From assembly GCA_031289775.1 (NCBI GenBank), contig JAITOY010000010.1:1-64000 (forward strand): DNA of 64,000 nt, in the 5' to 3' direction. Shown here in pieces: positions 16,104 through 23,805 of this stretch; the stretch's first letter is position 1, and each line of letters opens with the position of its first letter. The position numbers and the translations under genes are program-made. Origin of the DNA: Synergistaceae bacterium. Its GTDB lineage: Bacteria; Synergistota; Synergistia; Synergistales; Synergistaceae. The notes beneath the pieces are model-generated. The model did not search any database and was not told the origin of the DNA. It worked only from the letters and a program-made list of their open reading frames with translations.

Positions 16104-16651
16104 CGAAGTTTATGCCGCGCAAGCTCATAAAAATCCCCCAGACTGGGCAGGCGACCTTCTACACCTGCGGGGTCGCCGTGCTCCAGTCGATCCTGTATTA
16201 TAACGGGATAGAGTACAGCCAGGATGACATATTGCCGATGGTCGGCTCGACCCCGGAGCACGGCACTGCCATACTGGCGCTGAACAAGTTCCTGAACGAT
16301 AACGGAGTGCGCGCGGAGATATGGCAGAATATCACGTTCGATGGCCTCAGAGACTTCATAGATGGCGACCGCCCGATGATATGCATCCTGCAGGCGTGGA
16401 ACGACGACCCCAGGCACGACTACTCGGATACGTGGAACGACGGGCATTACGTCGTGGCGATCGGCTACGACGACGATAGGTTCTATTTCATGGATCCATA
16501 CACCATAGCGAACTACACATATATTGAAAACAAGGATTTTCTGGCCAGATGGCACGCAAGAAACGGCGGGGTTCGTTATTTGAACGCGGGTATCGTGGTC
16601 GCCAACCCCAACCCCGTTTACAGGCCCGACGTCTTTATGCCGATGGAGTGA
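16100..16651 (+). CDS. C39-like papain-fold cysteine peptidase
   Basis: The 183-residue protein is a Peptidase_C39-like domain: oxyanion Gln17 and Cys23 in QTGQATFYTCGVA, His116 in DGHYVVAIGYDDD and Asp132 in FMDPYT. There is no signal peptide and no ABC transporter domain, so it is a free-standing, probably cytoplasmic peptidase or a substrate-binding homologue. The ATG at 16100 overlaps the Synergist-CTERM gene stop (ATGA), with GGAGG upstream. A TTG at 16082 in frame is less likely. The tight coupling suggests it acts with the exported neighbour, but this is inference. Confidence 0.8.
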   Translation: MTKFMPRKLIKIPQTGQATFYTCGVAVLQSILYYNGIEYSQDDILPMVGSTPEHGTAILALNKFLNDNGVRAEIWQNITFDGLRDFIDGDRPMICILQAWNDDPRHDYSDTWNDGHYVVAIGYDDDRFYFMDPYTIANYTYIENKDFLARWHARNGGVRYLNAGIVVANPNPVYRPDVFMPME

Positions 16652-16682
16652 CGCGTTTAAAAAATATCCTCGTAATAGCGAA

Positions 16683-16715
16683 AAATTTCGTTTGAGCGAT
16701 TTAATCGGCGTTTCC
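16683..16715 (+). repeat. Dispersed repeat, copy 2 (33 bp)
   Basis: AAATTTCGTTTGAGC followed by the core TTAATCGGCGTTTCC (16701-16715). The 33 bases match 21287-21319 with only two mismatches. It lies between the peptidase and the next promoter. Confidence 0.6.
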
Positions 16716-16740
16716 CTCTGTTTCTGACGGTTTCAGGTAG

Positions 16741-16768
16741 TTGACGATTTTATAAAAAATTGTATGAT
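16741..16768 (+). promoter_or_regulatory. Sigma-70 promoter
   Basis: TTGACG (16741-16746), a 16-base AT-rich spacer and TATGAT (16763-16768), 25 bases before the ATG at 16793. It drives the zinc-ribbon/SH3 gene and probably the L,D-transpeptidase. Confidence 0.65.
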
Positions 16769-16792
16769 TTATCCAGAGAGGTGGTAGCGACC

Positions 16793-17725
16793 ATGAGCGA
16801 CAATATATGCAGCAATTGCGGCGCGCCGTTCGCGGAGGGCGATGCCTCCTGTCACGAGTGCGGAATGCCCCATGAAGTTCGCGCGCAGCGGCAACCGCAG
16901 AAGGAGAGGTTATGCGGCGGCTGCGGCGTCATTGCCCAGCCCGGAGACCTTTTTTGCGAGCAGTGCGGCGCCGATCTGGCTAAGTTTGCTGTCACGAATG
17001 AGGGTTCCAATACCCCGACGCCTGTTGACGTCCCGGTGAAGTTTCACGGCGCCCCAGTGAAGGAGAAGGTTGTCCTCGCCACGCAAACGCCAAATACAGC
17101 GAGAGGGCGCGCGCCCTTATTCACGCAGACTTTTGTCCCGACCCGCAAGAGGCCAGGCAAGAACTCGTCCATGCCCCGCGCTACTGTCGCTCTGATAGCG
17201 CTGCTCGTTTTGGCCGGTCTGGGATTGGGAGCGTATAAATTCCTGTCAGCAGGGAAGGATTCGGATTTATTGGGTGACAACCCGATAGATTTCTCGACGG
17301 ATCTTGACCCGGTGTTTCCGGATCAACCGCCCATCGACGACCCGGCGCCGGAGACGACGATCGCTCGTCCTGTGACGCCGGAAACGCAGCCTGGGGGGAT
17401 CCCTTCGCTGGTCGACTCGGGCCCGATAAAGTACGTCTGGGGTGTCGACGACCCGCGCGGCTATAGCAGCCTCGCGCCCTCCGACCCGTCGCGTATTCCA
17501 TCCGAAACCCCGTTTTTGGCTGGAGTCGTGGCAGGCGATCGAGTCCGCTTGAGGTCTGAGCCGAACACGAGCTCGACCGTTTTGTCGCATTCCAGCAAGG
17601 GCGCCAAAATTGAGGTTATAGGGCGCTTTACGTCCGGCGTCGAGAAATTTCCATGGTATAATATCCGGGCTCTCGACAAGGTCGGGTGGATGTATGGAGA
17701 ATACGTGAACATAATAGAAAATTGA
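16793..17725 (+). CDS. Zinc-ribbon, single-TM protein with C-terminal SH3b domain
   Basis: The 310-residue protein starts MSDNICSNCGAPF with two zinc-ribbons (CSNCG/CHECG and CGGCG/CEQCG) in the cytoplasm. After a linker there is one TM helix (ATVALIALLVLAGLGLGAYKF), a Pro/Asp-rich spacer, and a C-terminal bacterial SH3-like domain with AGDRVRLRSEPNTSSTVL and GWMYGEYV. Such SH3b domains bind cell-wall peptides. The layout suggests a link between the cytoplasm and the wall. The ATG at 16793 follows GAGAGG. The L,D-transpeptidase downstream (35-base gap) makes a cell-wall role plausible. Confidence 0.75.
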   Translation: MSDNICSNCGAPFAEGDASCHECGMPHEVRAQRQPQKERLCGGCGVIAQPGDLFCEQCGADLAKFAVTNEGSNTPTPVDVPVKFHGAPVKEKVVLATQTPNTARGRAPLFTQTFVPTRKRPGKNSSMPRATVALIALLVLAGLGLGAYKFLSAGKDSDLLGDNPIDFSTDLDPVFPDQPPIDDPAPETTIARPVTPETQPGGIPSLVDSGPIKYVWGVDDPRGYSSLAPSDPSRIPSETPFLAGVVAGDRVRLRSEPNTSSTVLSHSSKGAKIEVIGRFTSGVEKFPWYNIRALDKVGWMYGEYVNIIEN

Positions 17726-17760
17726 CGTAATATTTACGTTCCTTCGGAGGAATTGCGCTG

Positions 17761-18432
17761 ATGGATTTTAAATACACGCAGAAATGGCAAAAATTAAGTT
17801 CTGAAAAACTGCCGTTTAAAATCAACCCGCTCGTTGTGTGTGTCCTTTTTGTGGTTTGCATTTCCCTTCTGGTCACTAATATAAACGAACCAGAGGAGGA
17901 GGCGCTCGAAAGCTTGTCCGCCGATGAGGAAATTGTCGCCCAGGTCGAGGTCGTCGCGCCCGAACCGGTCGAGGAGGCCGGATCGGAGGTCGTTTTTGAG
18001 GAGGAGCACCCTCTTCCCAAGCAGAGCGGGGTTTATGTTTTGATCGAGAAAAACGCTCATAAGCTCATTGTCCTGCACGATGGAGAAAAGGTGAAGGAGT
18101 ACGGCGTCGCGGTCGGCAGGAACAACGGGGACAAACAGAGGGTCGGCGACATGAGGACGCCGGAGGGCGCCTTCTCAGTCCAGCAGATTCAGGACGCGTC
18201 CGGCTGGTCGCACGACTTCAGGGACGGGAAAGGCGCGGTCTCGAACGCGTACGGCCCCATTTTCATCCGTCTGAGGACCGGAAAATGGAGCGGCATAGGG
18301 ATCCACGGAACCCACGACCCCAAATCAATCGGCACTGACACCACGGAGGGCTGCATCAGGCTGAATAATAACGACCTGATCGAGTTCAGGAAACTAATCG
18401 CCGTCGGCACAAACGTGACAATAAACCCATAG
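17761..18432 (+). CDS. L,D-transpeptidase (YkuD family), membrane-anchored
   Basis: The 223-residue protein has one TM helix (PLVVCVLFVVCISLLVTNI), an acidic linker, and a YkuD domain with the catalytic signature HGTHDPKSIG ... TTEGCIRLNN, in which the Cys in EGCIR is the nucleophile. It forms 3-3 peptidoglycan cross-links or attaches proteins to the wall. The N-terminal anchor puts the catalytic domain in the periplasm. GGAGG precedes the ATG at 17761. It is convergent with hemW; the 31 bases between hold no clear terminator. Confidence 0.9.
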   Translation: MDFKYTQKWQKLSSEKLPFKINPLVVCVLFVVCISLLVTNINEPEEEALESLSADEEIVAQVEVVAPEPVEEAGSEVVFEEEHPLPKQSGVYVLIEKNAHKLIVLHDGEKVKEYGVAVGRNNGDKQRVGDMRTPEGAFSVQQIQDASGWSHDFRDGKGAVSNAYGPIFIRLRTGKWSGIGIHGTHDPKSIGTDTTEGCIRLNNNDLIEFRKLIAVGTNVTINP

Positions 18433-18463
18433 CGAACCCGCCCCAAGTTCAGGGTCGGATAAG

Positions 18464-19567
18464 TCAGATGATATCCTCCCATACCTTGTTCGCGACCCGA
18501 AACCCGGCTTGGGTGAGCGCGGTGGATTTCGCGTCTGTGACGACGAGATTCGCCGGGAATTTTTCAAGTTTTTTTTTGACCTCGTCCGAGAAAACTTTCC
18601 CATGCTTGTCCGCGAACGAGCGCCAATCTATGCCTCGCCGCGTCCTGAGCGCGAGAACCGCCGCCTGTCTCGCGGCGGGGCCGGGGTCGAGCCGCTCCTC
18701 GTACACGACTGCGCTCCCGCTGGAACAAATCATGTCCGAGTAGACGTCAAGCAGAGGGGCGTTTTTCGACCTGCGCCCGTCCATGTTGCTCCAAGCCGAA
18801 GGGCCGATGCCGACGTAATCGCCGTCGTCCCAATAGTTCAGGTTGTGTCTGCTCTCGCGGCGGACGCGTGCGAAGCTCGCGATCTCGTACTGTCCGTATC
18901 CCGCTCGCGCCAGTCGCCACTGCGCGTATCTGTACTGTTCGTAGCCGTCCGGGAGGACGAGGTTTTTTCGCGCGAACGGGACTCCGTCCTCTATAGCGAG
19001 CTGATAAATCGAGAGATGCCCGGGCGCCGGCAAGAGCGCTCTCTTCAGCGTCTTCGCCCAGTCGCGGAGTTTTTGCCCTGGCAGCCCGAACATGAGGTCG
19101 ACGCTCGTCTCGAAACCGGCCGAGAGACACGACTCGATCGCGTCCGCCGCTTGCGCCGAGTCGTGAACCCTGCCGAGGAAGCGCAGCTCGCCGTCGTCGA
19201 AGCTCTGCGCGCCGACGCTCACGCGGGTCACTCGCCATGCCCTCCACAGCTCCAGATGCCCGTCTGTGAGGGAGCCGGGGTTCGCCTCGACTGTGACCTC
19301 GGCGCGCCGGGCGAGCTTGATCGAGCTTGCGATTATCTCGATGACGTGACGCCACGCCGGAACGGAGATGACGCTGGGGGTTCCGCCGCCCACATAGAGC
19401 GTCTCGAAGCCTTCCAGTGAATCGAAGCCGGCTCGCCTCGCCGAAATCTCGCGCTCTATCGCGCGTAGGAACTTTTCCTCGTCCCCCGGGCGTTTAGGCG
19501 CGCTCGCAAAGGCGCAATACGGACATTTCGACTCGCAGAAGGGAACGTGAATGTACAGGCCGCTCAC
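18464..19567 (-). CDS. hemW: HemW-like radical SAM heme chaperone / coproporphyrinogen oxidase family
   Basis: The 367-residue protein has the radical SAM motif FCESKCPYC (Cys11, Cys15, Cys18), then LYVGGGTPSV, EANPGSLT, GAQSFDDGELRFLGR and DLMFGLPGQ, all matching HemW. HemW proteins lack the extra CxxC of true HemN and insert heme into targets. The start is GTG at 19567, whose GTGA overlaps the MATE stop; the same frame runs upstream inside the MATE gene but that part is antisense-frame noise. Length fits the family (about 370). Confidence 0.88.
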   Translation of the reverse strand: MSGLYIHVPFCESKCPYCAFASAPKRPGDEEKFLRAIEREISARRAGFDSLEGFETLYVGGGTPSVISVPAWRHVIEIIASSIKLARRAEVTVEANPGSLTDGHLELWRAWRVTRVSVGAQSFDDGELRFLGRVHDSAQAADAIESCLSAGFETSVDLMFGLPGQKLRDWAKTLKRALLPAPGHLSIYQLAIEDGVPFARKNLVLPDGYEQYRYAQWRLARAGYGQYEIASFARVRRESRHNLNYWDDGDYVGIGPSAWSNMDGRRSKNAPLLDVYSDMICSSGSAVVYEERLDPGPAARQAAVLALRTRRGIDWRSFADKHGKVFSDEVKKKLEKFPANLVVTDAKSTALTQAGFRVANKVWEDII

Positions 19568-20979
19568 GTCAGTTTCTCGTTCGACTCGAACTCGCGCTTT
19601 ATCCTGCTGAAAGCGTACAGAAAAAAGGCGAGGGCTACGAAGCTGCCGAGGAAAAACGAGAGCGACTGGAACCACCATATCCGAGAAAGCTGGAACAAAC
19701 GGGCGAAAATCCATGCCGCAGACACGCGGAACGCTACGGAGCGCATGAGCTGCGAGACAGTCCCGAACGCCGAGTACCCTGTGCCGACGAAAAAACCGCT
19801 CGACAGGACGATGAATATGTTGAAGGGGTATCCGGGGACGGAGGCTCTTATTGCCTGTGCCGACATCTCCCCGATCTCCGGTATGGGCCTGAAGATGCTC
19901 AGGAAAAAATGCGGGTACGCGTAAATAATGGCGCCCATCGACCCCATCATGACGTAGGCGAGGATCATCGACGCTTTGAAGCCGGCGAGCATTCGCCCAG
20001 GGTCTCGCTTCCCATAGTTGAACGCGATAAACGGCGTCAGCGCTATATTTATCCCGGACACGAAGTTGAACGCGAGCTCCTCGACGCGCAGGCCGAGCAT
20101 CCACGAAGCGACAACCCTGTGCCCGAAAGCGGACAGTATCTTGTTCACGCTCCCCATGCCGAGCGCGGTGCTTGCCGTGGAGAGAGCTACAGGGATACCT
20201 ATCCAGAGAATGGCCCTCCAGTAGCTCATCAGCCTTCTTCGAGGCTCGAGGATCATGGGGATGACGATTGGGCTGCCATTCTTCAGCCGGCGCAGGATGT
20301 AAAAGGACGAGACGATGCGAGAGACCCACGTCGCGATTGCCGCGCCGGAGATGCCCCACCCGAACGTAAATATAAAAAGCGGGTCGAGGAGCATGTTGAC
20401 CGTGTTGGCCAGCGCGATGGCCTTGAAGGGGGTCATCGTGTCCCCCTGGGCTCTGAAGACTGTGTTCGCCATGTATGTATACCCCATAAACGGAAGCATT
20501 ATAGGTACCCACATGTTATATCGCCAGCAGAGCCCCAGCAGTTCGTCGTTCCCGGTGACGCCGATGTTCGAGAAAAGCGCGTTCGAGACGGATGGAATTA
20601 TGAGGGGCGTCGAGAGCAGACAGACGACATACATCAGCGCGAGCCCGCTGAACGCTATGTGGCGCGCCGAACGGACATTGCCTCTGCCGAGGTTGCGCCC
20701 CATGAGCGAGATAGAACCGCTCGCCACGCACTCGAGCGTCGCTAAGATACACATGTTGACCGGCCCCGTGAATGACATGGCCGCCATTGGAAATTCCCCG
20801 AGCCACGAGACGAAGATCGTGTCCACAAGATGAAGCAGACTGTTGAAGACGAACAGCCCCATCGACGGTATGGCGAGCTTCAAAATCGCCATCATAGGGC
20901 GGTCGTTGCCGAGATCGGCCCTGCCGCTGAAAACCCCCCTGGAACCCACGCCCTTTAACGCGCTATCGCCAGTACCCAT
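19564..20979 (-). CDS. MATE-family multidrug/toxin exporter
   Basis: The 471-residue protein has about twelve hydrophobic segments in the MATE pattern, with MMAILKLAIPSMGLFVFNSL at the start, VDTIFVSWLGE and NMLLDPLFIFTFGWGISGAAIAT, the latter a MATE signature. It exports cationic compounds using Na+ or H+. The ATG at 20979 was chosen because a good promoter lies at 21038-21011, so longer frames starting near 21156 would lie upstream of the transcript. The ribosome binding site is poor (GAGGA directly before ATG; AAGGGGG 12 bases upstream), so the start is not certain. Overlaps hemW by four bases. Confidence 0.85.
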   Translation of the reverse strand: MGTGDSALKGVGSRGVFSGRADLGNDRPMMAILKLAIPSMGLFVFNSLLHLVDTIFVSWLGEFPMAAMSFTGPVNMCILATLECVASGSISLMGRNLGRGNVRSARHIAFSGLALMYVVCLLSTPLIIPSVSNALFSNIGVTGNDELLGLCWRYNMWVPIMLPFMGYTYMANTVFRAQGDTMTPFKAIALANTVNMLLDPLFIFTFGWGISGAAIATWVSRIVSSFYILRRLKNGSPIVIPMILEPRRRLMSYWRAILWIGIPVALSTASTALGMGSVNKILSAFGHRVVASWMLGLRVEELAFNFVSGINIALTPFIAFNYGKRDPGRMLAGFKASMILAYVMMGSMGAIIYAYPHFFLSIFRPIPEIGEMSAQAIRASVPGYPFNIFIVLSSGFFVGTGYSAFGTVSQLMRSVAFRVSAAWIFARLFQLSRIWWFQSLSFFLGSFVALAFFLYAFSRIKREFESNEKLT

Positions 20980-21010
20980 TTCCTCAAAAAGCCCCCTTGT
21001 CTCCGGGAGA

Positions 21011-21038
21011 AGTATAATCCAATCGGTGGATAAGGCAA
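21011..21038 (-). promoter_or_regulatory. Promoter of the MATE-hemW unit
   Basis: On the minus strand TTGCCT (21038-21033), 16 bases, TATACT (21016-21011), with the predicted transcript start about 25 bases before the ATG at 20979. Confidence 0.55.
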
Positions 21039-21162
21039 GCGCGTCCGAAGCGCTATCAGGGCGGCGCCTAGCTTCGGGGAAATTGGCGCCGGCGCGGCAA
21101 ACGTTTGTCGTGCCGGTCGTCCGAAATCGTGAACTCTCCTTAGTGTATGGGTTCAAACACTC

Positions 21163-21191
21163 TGGACATGAGGCGTTTTATTTTTTATAAT
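21163..21191 (+). promoter_or_regulatory. Strong candidate promoter of the aminotransferase gene
   Basis: TGGACA (21163-21168), 17 bases, TATAAT (21186-21191). Transcription would begin near 21198 and give a leader of about 145 bases that contains the inverted-repeat element. Confidence 0.6.
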
Positions 21192-21207
21192 TCTCGATAT
21201 CATTTTT

Positions 21208-21320
21208 AAGGAAACGCTGATTCATTGTCAGAGGCTTAAAGGGCAACGATTTAGAAATCAGCTCGCCTCTGTGCTCCAGGACAGAGAAATTTCGTTTGAG
21301 CTATTTAATCAGCGTTTCCT
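21208..21320. repeat. 113-bp inverted-repeat element carrying dispersed repeat copies 3 and 4
   Basis: GGAAACGCTGATT (21210-21222) is complementary to AATCAGCGTTTCC (21307-21319). A nested pair CAGAGGC (21229-21235) and GCCTCTG (21265-21271) lies inside. The right arm continues the 33-bp match to 16683-16715. It can fold into a long hairpin in the leader RNA, ending seven bases before the AAGAGGAG ribosome binding site. It has no coding content and looks like a MITE- or REP-type element. Confidence 0.6.
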
Positions 21321-21344
21321 CAATTCAAGAGGAGTTGTATTGCA

Positions 21345-22508
21345 TTGAAGTTATCACAGAGGGCGAAAAACATAGCTCCGTCCGCGACGCTCACTATCGC
21401 GGCAAAGGCCAAGGAGCTAAAGGCTCAGGGGAATCCTATACTGTCGTTCAGCGCCGGCGAACCGGATTTTACGTCGCCGCGGGCCGCGTGTGACGCGGCC
21501 ATCGAGGCGATAAAGCGGGGCGAGACCCACTATACGGCTAACTCCGGCATAATCGAGCTCAAAAAAGCGGTCTCCGGCTACTACAAGACGCGTTTTGGCC
21601 TCGATTACCCGACGTCCGAGATAATCGTCACAAGTGGGGCGAAACCCCTGCTCTACGAAACGCTTCAGGTTCTCGTCGACCCTGGGGACGAGGTGTTGCT
21701 TTTTGCGCCGGCGTGGGTCAGCTACGTCGAGCAGATCAACCTCGCCGGGGGGCTCGCCGTCTCCGTCGGGACATCCGGCAGCGCTTTTGTCCCGACGCGG
21801 GACGAGATTGAAAAAAATATCACGTCCGGGACGACTGGCATGATAATAAACACGCCGAACAACCCGACAGGTGCCGTATATGACGAGCGGACGCTGAGGA
21901 TGCTCGCCAACGTCGCCCTCGAGCGCGGCCTGTGGATAATCTTCGACGAGATATATGAGCGTCTCGTGTACGGCGAAGCCAAACATACCAACATCCTCAA
22001 TGTCGCGCCTGAAATCAGGGATCGCGTCATCCTCGCGAACGGCGTCAGCAAGGCGTACTGCATGACAGGTTGGCGGATTGGCTACGCCCTGGGACCGCGC
22101 GAGGTGATAATGAAAGTTGACGACATTCAGAGCCACCTGACCTCAAATGCCTCCTCGATAGCGCAGTGGGCCTCCGTGGGCGCGATAAACGGCGCCGAGG
22201 CGGATGTAGAGAGGCGCAGGGGCGAGTTTGAGAAGCGCAGGGATCTGATATACGGCCTCGTATCCGGGATAGATAGCCTTCATATCCAAAAGCCTGAAGG
22301 GGCCTTCTACGTTTTTATCGACGTAAGGGACACGCCGATATCGGACGATATAGAGTTCTGCCAGCGCCTGCTCGAGGAGAGGCACGTGGCGGTCGTCCCA
22401 GGCGCCGCGTTCCTTGCGCCTGGTTTCTTGCGCATGTCGTACGCCTGCTCCGAGGCCGACATAAGGGAGGGCGTCTCTCGCCTCAGGGTTTTCGTAGATT
22501 CGCTTTAG
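21345..22508 (+). CDS. Class I PLP-dependent aminotransferase (aspartate aminotransferase type)
   Basis: The 387-residue fold-type I aminotransferase has SAGEPDF near residue 37, NTPNNPTGAVY, DEIYERLVY and the PLP-lysine motif NGVSKAYCMTGWRIGYA (Lys near 233), with an RMSYA-type substrate arginine near the C-terminus. It moves amino groups between an amino acid and 2-oxoglutarate; the AspC/1b subgroup is likely, but aromatic substrates are possible, which would feed the indolepyruvate oxidoreductase nearby. The TTG start at 21345 follows AAGAGGAG at ten bases. Confidence 0.9.
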   Translation: MKLSQRAKNIAPSATLTIAAKAKELKAQGNPILSFSAGEPDFTSPRAACDAAIEAIKRGETHYTANSGIIELKKAVSGYYKTRFGLDYPTSEIIVTSGAKPLLYETLQVLVDPGDEVLLFAPAWVSYVEQINLAGGLAVSVGTSGSAFVPTRDEIEKNITSGTTGMIINTPNNPTGAVYDERTLRMLANVALERGLWIIFDEIYERLVYGEAKHTNILNVAPEIRDRVILANGVSKAYCMTGWRIGYALGPREVIMKVDDIQSHLTSNASSIAQWASVGAINGAEADVERRRGEFEKRRDLIYGLVSGIDSLHIQKPEGAFYVFIDVRDTPISDDIEFCQRLLEERHVAVVPGAAFLAPGFLRMSYACSEADIREGVSRLRVFVDSL

Positions 22509-22588
22509 CGAAATGGGGGTACGAACACGTGAGAGCCGAGTTCTTAATTCTAAGGATAAATCAGTCTTCCTATAAGGAGTGATTCGCA

Positions 22589-23005
22589 ATGAGAGAAATA
22601 AACTGGGGCAGGATAGAGGATCTCGATACGCTCGACGCGTCGGCGCTTGCGCCGGATGTCACGAAACGAAATATATTCGGGCCGGACGCTTTCTGGGACG
22701 ACTACGTGATGAGACACTTCGTCCTGCCCGAGGGCGCGGCGATCCCAACGCACTCCCACGAGTGGGATCACCTGGCGCTTTCGCTCGGGGGGCATGGCGA
22801 GGTCGAGGTCGAGGGCGAGCTGTATGACCTTGAGAATGGCAATTGGGCAAGGGTGCCCGGCGGAACCGCCCACTCGTTTCGCAACGCGGGCGCTGGCGAC
22901 TTCACGTTCCTCTGCATTGTGCCGGCGCGCGGCGATCCTCACGCGAAAAAAATTTCGATGCGCGCGGAGCGGCAAAAGAGGAAGTCAGCGGAGGAAAGGC
23001 CCTAG
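22589..23005 (+). CDS. Cupin-domain protein
   Basis: The 138-residue protein has one cupin barrel: motif 1 around PTHSHEWDHLALSLGGHGEVEVEG with His residues for metal, and motif 2 around VPGGTAHSFRNAG. Such small cupins bind a metal and serve as isomerases, dioxygenases or sensors; the substrate is unknown. A Lys/Arg-rich tail follows. AAGGAG lies before the ATG at 22589. It begins 80 bases after the aminotransferase stop, with no terminator seen between, so co-transcription is possible. Confidence 0.8.
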   Translation: MREINWGRIEDLDTLDASALAPDVTKRNIFGPDAFWDDYVMRHFVLPEGAAIPTHSHEWDHLALSLGGHGEVEVEGELYDLENGNWARVPGGTAHSFRNAGAGDFTFLCIVPARGDPHAKKISMRAERQKRKSAEERP

Positions 23006-23031
23006 AACTGAAGATATCCGTTAATGATAAC

Positions 23032-23047
23032 TTAAATCCGCGTTTCC
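23032..23047 (+). repeat. Dispersed repeat core, copy 5
   Basis: TTAAATCCGCGTTTCC, the core with one extra A, followed by two GCTCAAATTT units (23052-23072). It lies in the gap between the cupin and the coiled-coil gene. Confidence 0.4.
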
Positions 23048-23161
23048 TTGCGCTCAAATTTCGCTCAAATTTTCGAGAGCTTCTCGACGGCCGCACTCTT
23101 TAATATTTGCGCCGGACGTGCGATAATGTGTCAGCAAATCAACTCGCTTGGAGGACTGGTC

Positions 23162-23512
23162 ATGATCGCAAAGATAACTGAAATAGACGGCATAGTCGAC
23201 AAGCTCGAATCGCTGATAAAGACGCTTCGCGAGGAGAGGGACAGCGCCGTGAGCGAGGCTGCCCGCCTGAAAAAAGTCATGGACGACAGGGAGATGGAGA
23301 TCCTTCAGGTGGACGACCAGCTTCAAAAGGAGTCCAAGCGCATCGAGGAAGAGCGAAAGGCGATGGTGCAGGAACACGCTGATTACGAGCAGAGACTGGG
23401 AGAACTAGCCACCCGTATCAGGGAGCTTCTGCCGCTTTTGACTGAGGCCGACGCTTTTGCCAGCGAGCCCTGCGGAGAAAGCCAGACGCTTCCCAAATAC
23501 GACGAGACATAA
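23162..23512 (+). CDS. Coiled-coil protein upstream of zapA
   Basis: The 116-residue protein is nearly all heptad-like charged helix (IDGIVDKLESLIKTLREERD to EQRLGELATRIREL), so a long coiled coil is predicted. The ATG at 23162 follows GGAGG at seven bases. It lies 23 bases before the ZapA-like gene and resembles the small coiled-coil division factors (ZapB or ZapA partners) in size and position. That role is inferred from context only. Confidence 0.6.
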   Translation: MIAKITEIDGIVDKLESLIKTLREERDSAVSEAARLKKVMDDREMEILQVDDQLQKESKRIEEERKAMVQEHADYEQRLGELATRIRELLPLLTEADAFASEPCGESQTLPKYDET

Positions 23513-23535
23513 AGAGAGAGAGCTGCGCCGGACAG

Positions 23536-23805
23536 ATGGAGATAGAAAGCCGTTCCGTCCCGCTTTTGCTGGGCAATAAATCTTACGCCCTGCGGACATC
23601 CCTAGATGACGATAAATTGAGGGTCGTCTACGGGGTTCTGAGGGACGCCGTCGCCGCAACGCCATCGACCTTCGAACAGGATCAGAGACTCTTCATAGCC
23701 AGCATCCAGTTGGCGGACGCATTGGTGAACGTGACGTCGCGGCTGGAGGGTATCTTGTCTGGCGGAACCGCAAAAAAGGACGTGACCGGGGAAGAAACTG
23801 AATGA
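23536..23805 (+). CDS. zapA: ZapA-like cell-division protein
   Basis: The 89-residue protein matches the ZapA pattern: VPLLLGNKSYALRTSLDDDKLR at the N-terminus (the globular head) and a helix with SIQLADALVNVTSRLEGIL. ZapA tetramers bundle FtsZ filaments at the division site. It lies between a coiled-coil gene and cvpA and overlaps cvpA by ATGA, an arrangement common upstream of mutS2 in several phyla. Confidence 0.7.
   Translation: MEIESRSVPLLLGNKSYALRTSLDDDKLRVVYGVLRDAVAATPSTFEQDQRLFIASIQLADALVNVTSRLEGILSGGTAKKDVTGEETE

Noticed and set aside
19568-20512. N-terminal extension of hemW by about 315 codons
   Set aside because: It lies in the wrong frame inside the MATE gene; HemW begins normally at the GTG overlapping the MATE stop.
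20980-21156. N-terminal extension of the MATE protein, including an LPETRG string like a sortase motif
   Set aside because: It lies across and upstream of the predicted promoter, and sortase signals belong near C-termini. The extension is not typical of MATE proteins.
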